Origin: Clostridia bacterium
GTDB lineage: Bacteria > Bacillota > Clostridia > Christensenellales > Aristaeellaceae
DNA length: 5,838 bases
NCBI GenBank assembly: GCA_900754755.1
Contig: CAAEEC010000319.1
Coordinates: 1 to 5,838 of the forward strand
Reading direction: 5' to 3'
Each line of letters begins with the position of its first letter. Position 1 is the first letter of the stretch. Below, piece after piece: positions 4,706 through 5,838 of the stretch. The notes under the pieces were generated by a model. That model was given only the letters and a program-made list of their open reading frames with translations, was not told the origin of the DNA and searched no databases. Position numbers and translations under genes: made by a program.

Positions 4706-5825
4706 GCACGGGGCCGTTTTCCAGGAACACCCGGCGGATGGCTTCGAGATAGCCGTAGCCATACAGGTCGTCGGGCTCGAGGTAGCTGGTTTCCGTCCAC
4801 TCGTTCCAGCTGTTGATGGTCACCAGCGGGGGCTGGTTCGGGTGGCTGTCCACGTAGTCGCGCGCCAGGAGGAGCGCGCGCTCGATCTTTTCGGGCGTGC
4901 AATCGCGCATCACGCCGGGGCGGAAGGCGTGAAAGCGGGGGTTGTTGTCCCAGCCCACGGAAACGTGCGGGAAATAGGGGAAGGGGAAGCGCTTTTCCAG
5001 CCGCGCCCACTCGGCCTTCACTTCCGGCAGCAGATCGGCATAATCGCGGTCCACATTGGAGAGGAAATGCACGAATTGATAGTGCGTGGCGCTGTCGAAG
5101 CCCAGAGAATGGAATTCCTCGGCCCGCACGCCCTTGCCGCCGTCCACGCCGCTCACGTTGGTCACGGCGTCGTTCCACATGGTGAATTGCAGGTGCAGCC
5201 CGGGCAGGCCATCCTGCACGCAGGCCTCGCGGAACCAGTCCAGCGCGCGGCGCGCCGCGTCCACGCCGCCCAGGCCCTTCACGAGCTTGGGAATGTCGTA
5301 AATCATGAACACGGGCTTGCCGTCGATGGTGTAGTAGTTCGGCAGATGGAAGTATTTTTCGATCACCCGCCGCATGGCGCGCTGGAATTCCGCAAAATCC
5401 ACGCCGCCATCCCAGATGAGCGCGCCCAAATCGTCGCTGGTGCGCTTATCCCACAGGGACACCGCGTCGTGGTTGGCCCACATGAGATAGAATTTCATCT
5501 GGCCGTTGTTTTTGGCCTTGAGGAAGCCGTCGTTTAAGCAGTTTTCCAGGAAGGGGCGGCGGTCGTACCAGTACCAGTCGTAGATGAACACGTTCACGCC
5601 GTGATCCACGGCCGCCTGGATCTCCATTTCCATCACATAGGGATCCGCCTCGTTCACATAGCCCCACAGGGGTTTGCGCGGCCACTGGTGGCCGGGGAAC
5701 TTGGCCACGGCGGATCTCACCGATTGCCACTCGCCCATGCCTTCGGGCCAGAAGATGCGCGTGCGCGGCTCGTCGCCGGTGTAGGCGGGCCAGATATAGG
5801 CCGCCACGTCATAATGCTTTTTCAT
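4701..5825 (-). CDS. GH99/WbsX-like glycan-active protein
   Basis: The 374-residue protein resembles the WbsX/GH99-like group. This group includes endo-alpha-mannosidase-like hydrolases and proteins encoded in polysaccharide clusters and annotated as WbsX glycosyltransferases. Visible landmarks are the N-terminal AYIWPAY (about 9-15), a GEWQSV...FPGHQWPRKPLWGY segment (31-56), DPYVMEMEIQAAVDHGVNVFIYDWYWY (61-87) and FYLMWANHD (112-120). Near the end comes INSWNEWTETSYLEPDD (337-353), then YGYGYLEAI. Glu342 and Glu345 form E-W-x-E, the spacing used by the GH99 catalytic pair (EWHE) as I recall it, which favours hydrolase chemistry. There is no signal peptide or membrane segment, so it is likely cytoplasmic or dependent on partners outside the window. 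GGAGG at the window edge sits eight bases before the ATG, a strong start. Its promoter and operon partners lie to the right and are not visible. Substrate unknown. Confidence 0.85.
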   Translation of the reverse strand: MKKHYDVAAYIWPAYTGDEPRTRIFWPEGMGEWQSVRSAVAKFPGHQWPRKPLWGYVNEADPYVMEMEIQAAVDHGVNVFIYDWYWYDRRPFLENCLNDGFLKAKNNGQMKFYLMWANHDAVSLWDKRTSDDLGALIWDGGVDFAEFQRAMRRVIEKYFHLPNYYTIDGKPVFMIYDIPKLVKGLGGVDAARRALDWFREACVQDGLPGLHLQFTMWNDAVTNVSGVDGGKGVRAEEFHSLGFDSATHYQFVHFLSNVDRDYADLLPEVKAEWARLEKRFPFPYFPHVSVGWDNNPRFHAFRPGVMRDCTPEKIERALLLARDYVDSHPNQPPLVTINSWNEWTETSYLEPDDLYGYGYLEAIRRVFLENGPVQ

Positions 5826-5838
5826 GCGATTGTCCTCC

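Noticed and set aside
4704..5537. Plus-strand 277-codon frame opposite the GH99-like gene
   Set aside because: It is a His/Val/Ala-rich shadow. The minus strand has conserved GH99-like motifs and an ideally spaced GGAGG.

Overview
The window comes from a GC-rich, probably spore-forming member of the Bacillota (Clostridia-like). The evidence is a Firmicutes-type SecA, a YunB-family sporulation protein, purine-rich Shine-Dalgarno sites, sigma-A promoters and compact palindromic intergenic repeats. I recall similar repeats from uncultured gut Clostridia, but that is memory, not a search result. No species can be named.

Layout from left to right. Positions 1-314 hold no convincing gene. There is GC-rich low-complexity sequence (1-108), then a cluster of small two-hairpin repeat modules (107-280). 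One hairpin is well placed to end secA transcription. On the minus strand follow secA (ending at 315), its own promoter inside a perfect 16-bp inverted repeat (3072-3138), and yunB (3145-3810, with a probable TTG start). yunB lies upstream of secA on the same strand, but secA has a separate promoter, so the two are probably not one simple operon.

A divergent region (3811-4027) carries a perfect-consensus sigma-A promoter on the plus strand. It drives a CPBP-family membrane protease homologue (4028-4657), whose base composition is clearly more AT-rich than its neighbours. That gene converges on a GH99/WbsX-like glycan-active protein (4701-5825, minus), whose ribosome binding site is the last five bases of the window. 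A strong 10-bp hairpin inside the 3' end of the CPBP gene is positioned to act as terminator for the GH99-like gene.

Functionally this is a housekeeping and sporulation segment (protein export, sporulation) next to two accessory genes (membrane protease, carbohydrate enzyme). I see no defence system, CRISPR array, transposase, tRNA or rRNA. The less ordinary points are the repeat modules with compensatory stem changes, the promoter embedded in an inverted repeat, the start-codon questions in secA and yunB, and the terminator-like hairpin inside a coding sequence.
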